NCBI RefSeq assembly: GCF_019399895.1
Contig: NC_091879.1
Span: 868,001-932,000 of the forward strand
Source: Cardiocondyla obscurior
Taxonomy: Eukaryota; Arthropoda; Insecta; Hymenoptera; Formicidae
DNA: 64,000 nt
Direction of reading: 5' to 3'
The position numbers and the translations under genes were made by a program. Each line of letters starts with the position of its first letter. The first letter of the stretch is position 1. The notes under the pieces were generated by a model, which saw only the letters and a list, made by a program, of their open reading frames with translations, was not told where the DNA came from and did no database searches. This document shows positions 63,701 to 64,000 of this stretch, piece after piece.

Positions 63701-64000
63701 ATACACGCGACGTTTTTGTAATCTCGATACCTATTCCCGACCGGAGCTTCTTTCTTTTTTTTTTTTTTTTTTTTTTTGCAGCTTGATCTCTCGTTCCTTT
63801 TCTTCCCGGCTTCTCGCTCTCTCTCTATCGGCCTGCCTTTCGTGCCTACCTTACCGTACACGCCGCGCTATACGTTTCAGGACACGCCGCCTGTCCGTTA
63901 GAGCATTTTTGTGCAGCCTGCTCTCCTTCACGGGCACACGCGCACGTGAGTGCGTTAGACTTACGCACACACGTACGAGGTAACGTTGCACCGGCTGCCA
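60737..64000. other. Presumed intronic DNA, no gene seen
   Basis: GC-rich in parts (61.7-63.2 kb) with many overlapping short frames on both strands, none with a domain. A poly-T tract of about 24 bases lies at about 63755-63778. It probably belongs to the intron that starts at 60000. Confidence 0.35.

Noticed and set aside
1..64000. CRISPR arrays, rRNA genes, complete transposons
   Set aside because: No regularly spaced repeats, rRNA-like sequence, transposase or reverse transcriptase frames were seen. The window is eukaryotic.

Overview
The window looks like nuclear DNA of an insect, most likely a hymenopteran and possibly an ant. The reasons are small GT-AG introns, many poly-A/T tracts, AT-rich intergenic DNA broken by CpG-rich islands, and insect-type proteins. 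The taxon is an inference from style. Most of the 64 kb is non-coding. No tRNA, rRNA, CRISPR array or recognisable transposase was seen.

The main content is a minus-strand cluster of three genes of the Cip/Kip (p21/p27/Dacapo) family of cyclin-dependent kinase inhibitors. CKI-A (3740-8587) is a complete dacapo orthologue candidate. It has a cyclin-binding RRDLFG motif, the CDK-binding RWGFNF...FEW segment, and a C-terminal PIP box/degron split between two exons. CKI-B (13612-15061) is short. It has a lengthened linker in the inhibitory domain, RWNFDF...YEW, and a basic tail with no PIP degron. CKI-C (30054-33950) keeps the cyclin-binding RCLFG motif and helix but lacks the CDK-binding hairpin, and it ends in a PIP-degron-like motif split by an intron at the same place and phase as in CKI-A. 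The three copies have therefore kept different subsets of the ancestral domains. Exons were assembled by hand from splice signals and phase; several are too short to appear as long ORFs.

Further right, on the minus strand, are a five-exon type I membrane glycoprotein resembling the LAMP family (42634-44008) and an unrecognised two-exon gene with an acidic C-terminal half (51566-52746). A roughly 595-bp element with conserved splice sites occurs twice: in intron 1 of CKI-B (14283-14879) and just beyond the 3' end of the LAMP-like gene (41909-42500). A 93-bp unit is repeated three times at 53232-53510. A probable C2H2 zinc-finger remnant lies at 56800-57025.

The right end (about 58.6-60.0 kb) is a CpG-rich, triplet-repeat-rich block ending in a strong plus-strand splice donor at 60000. 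It is probably the first non-coding exon of a gene that continues beyond the window.

Regulation could not be read in detail. CpG-rich DNA lies upstream of CKI-A (8.6-10.1 kb). The large gaps (15.1-30.0, 34-41.9, 44-51.4 and 60-64 kb) hold no gene that I can support.
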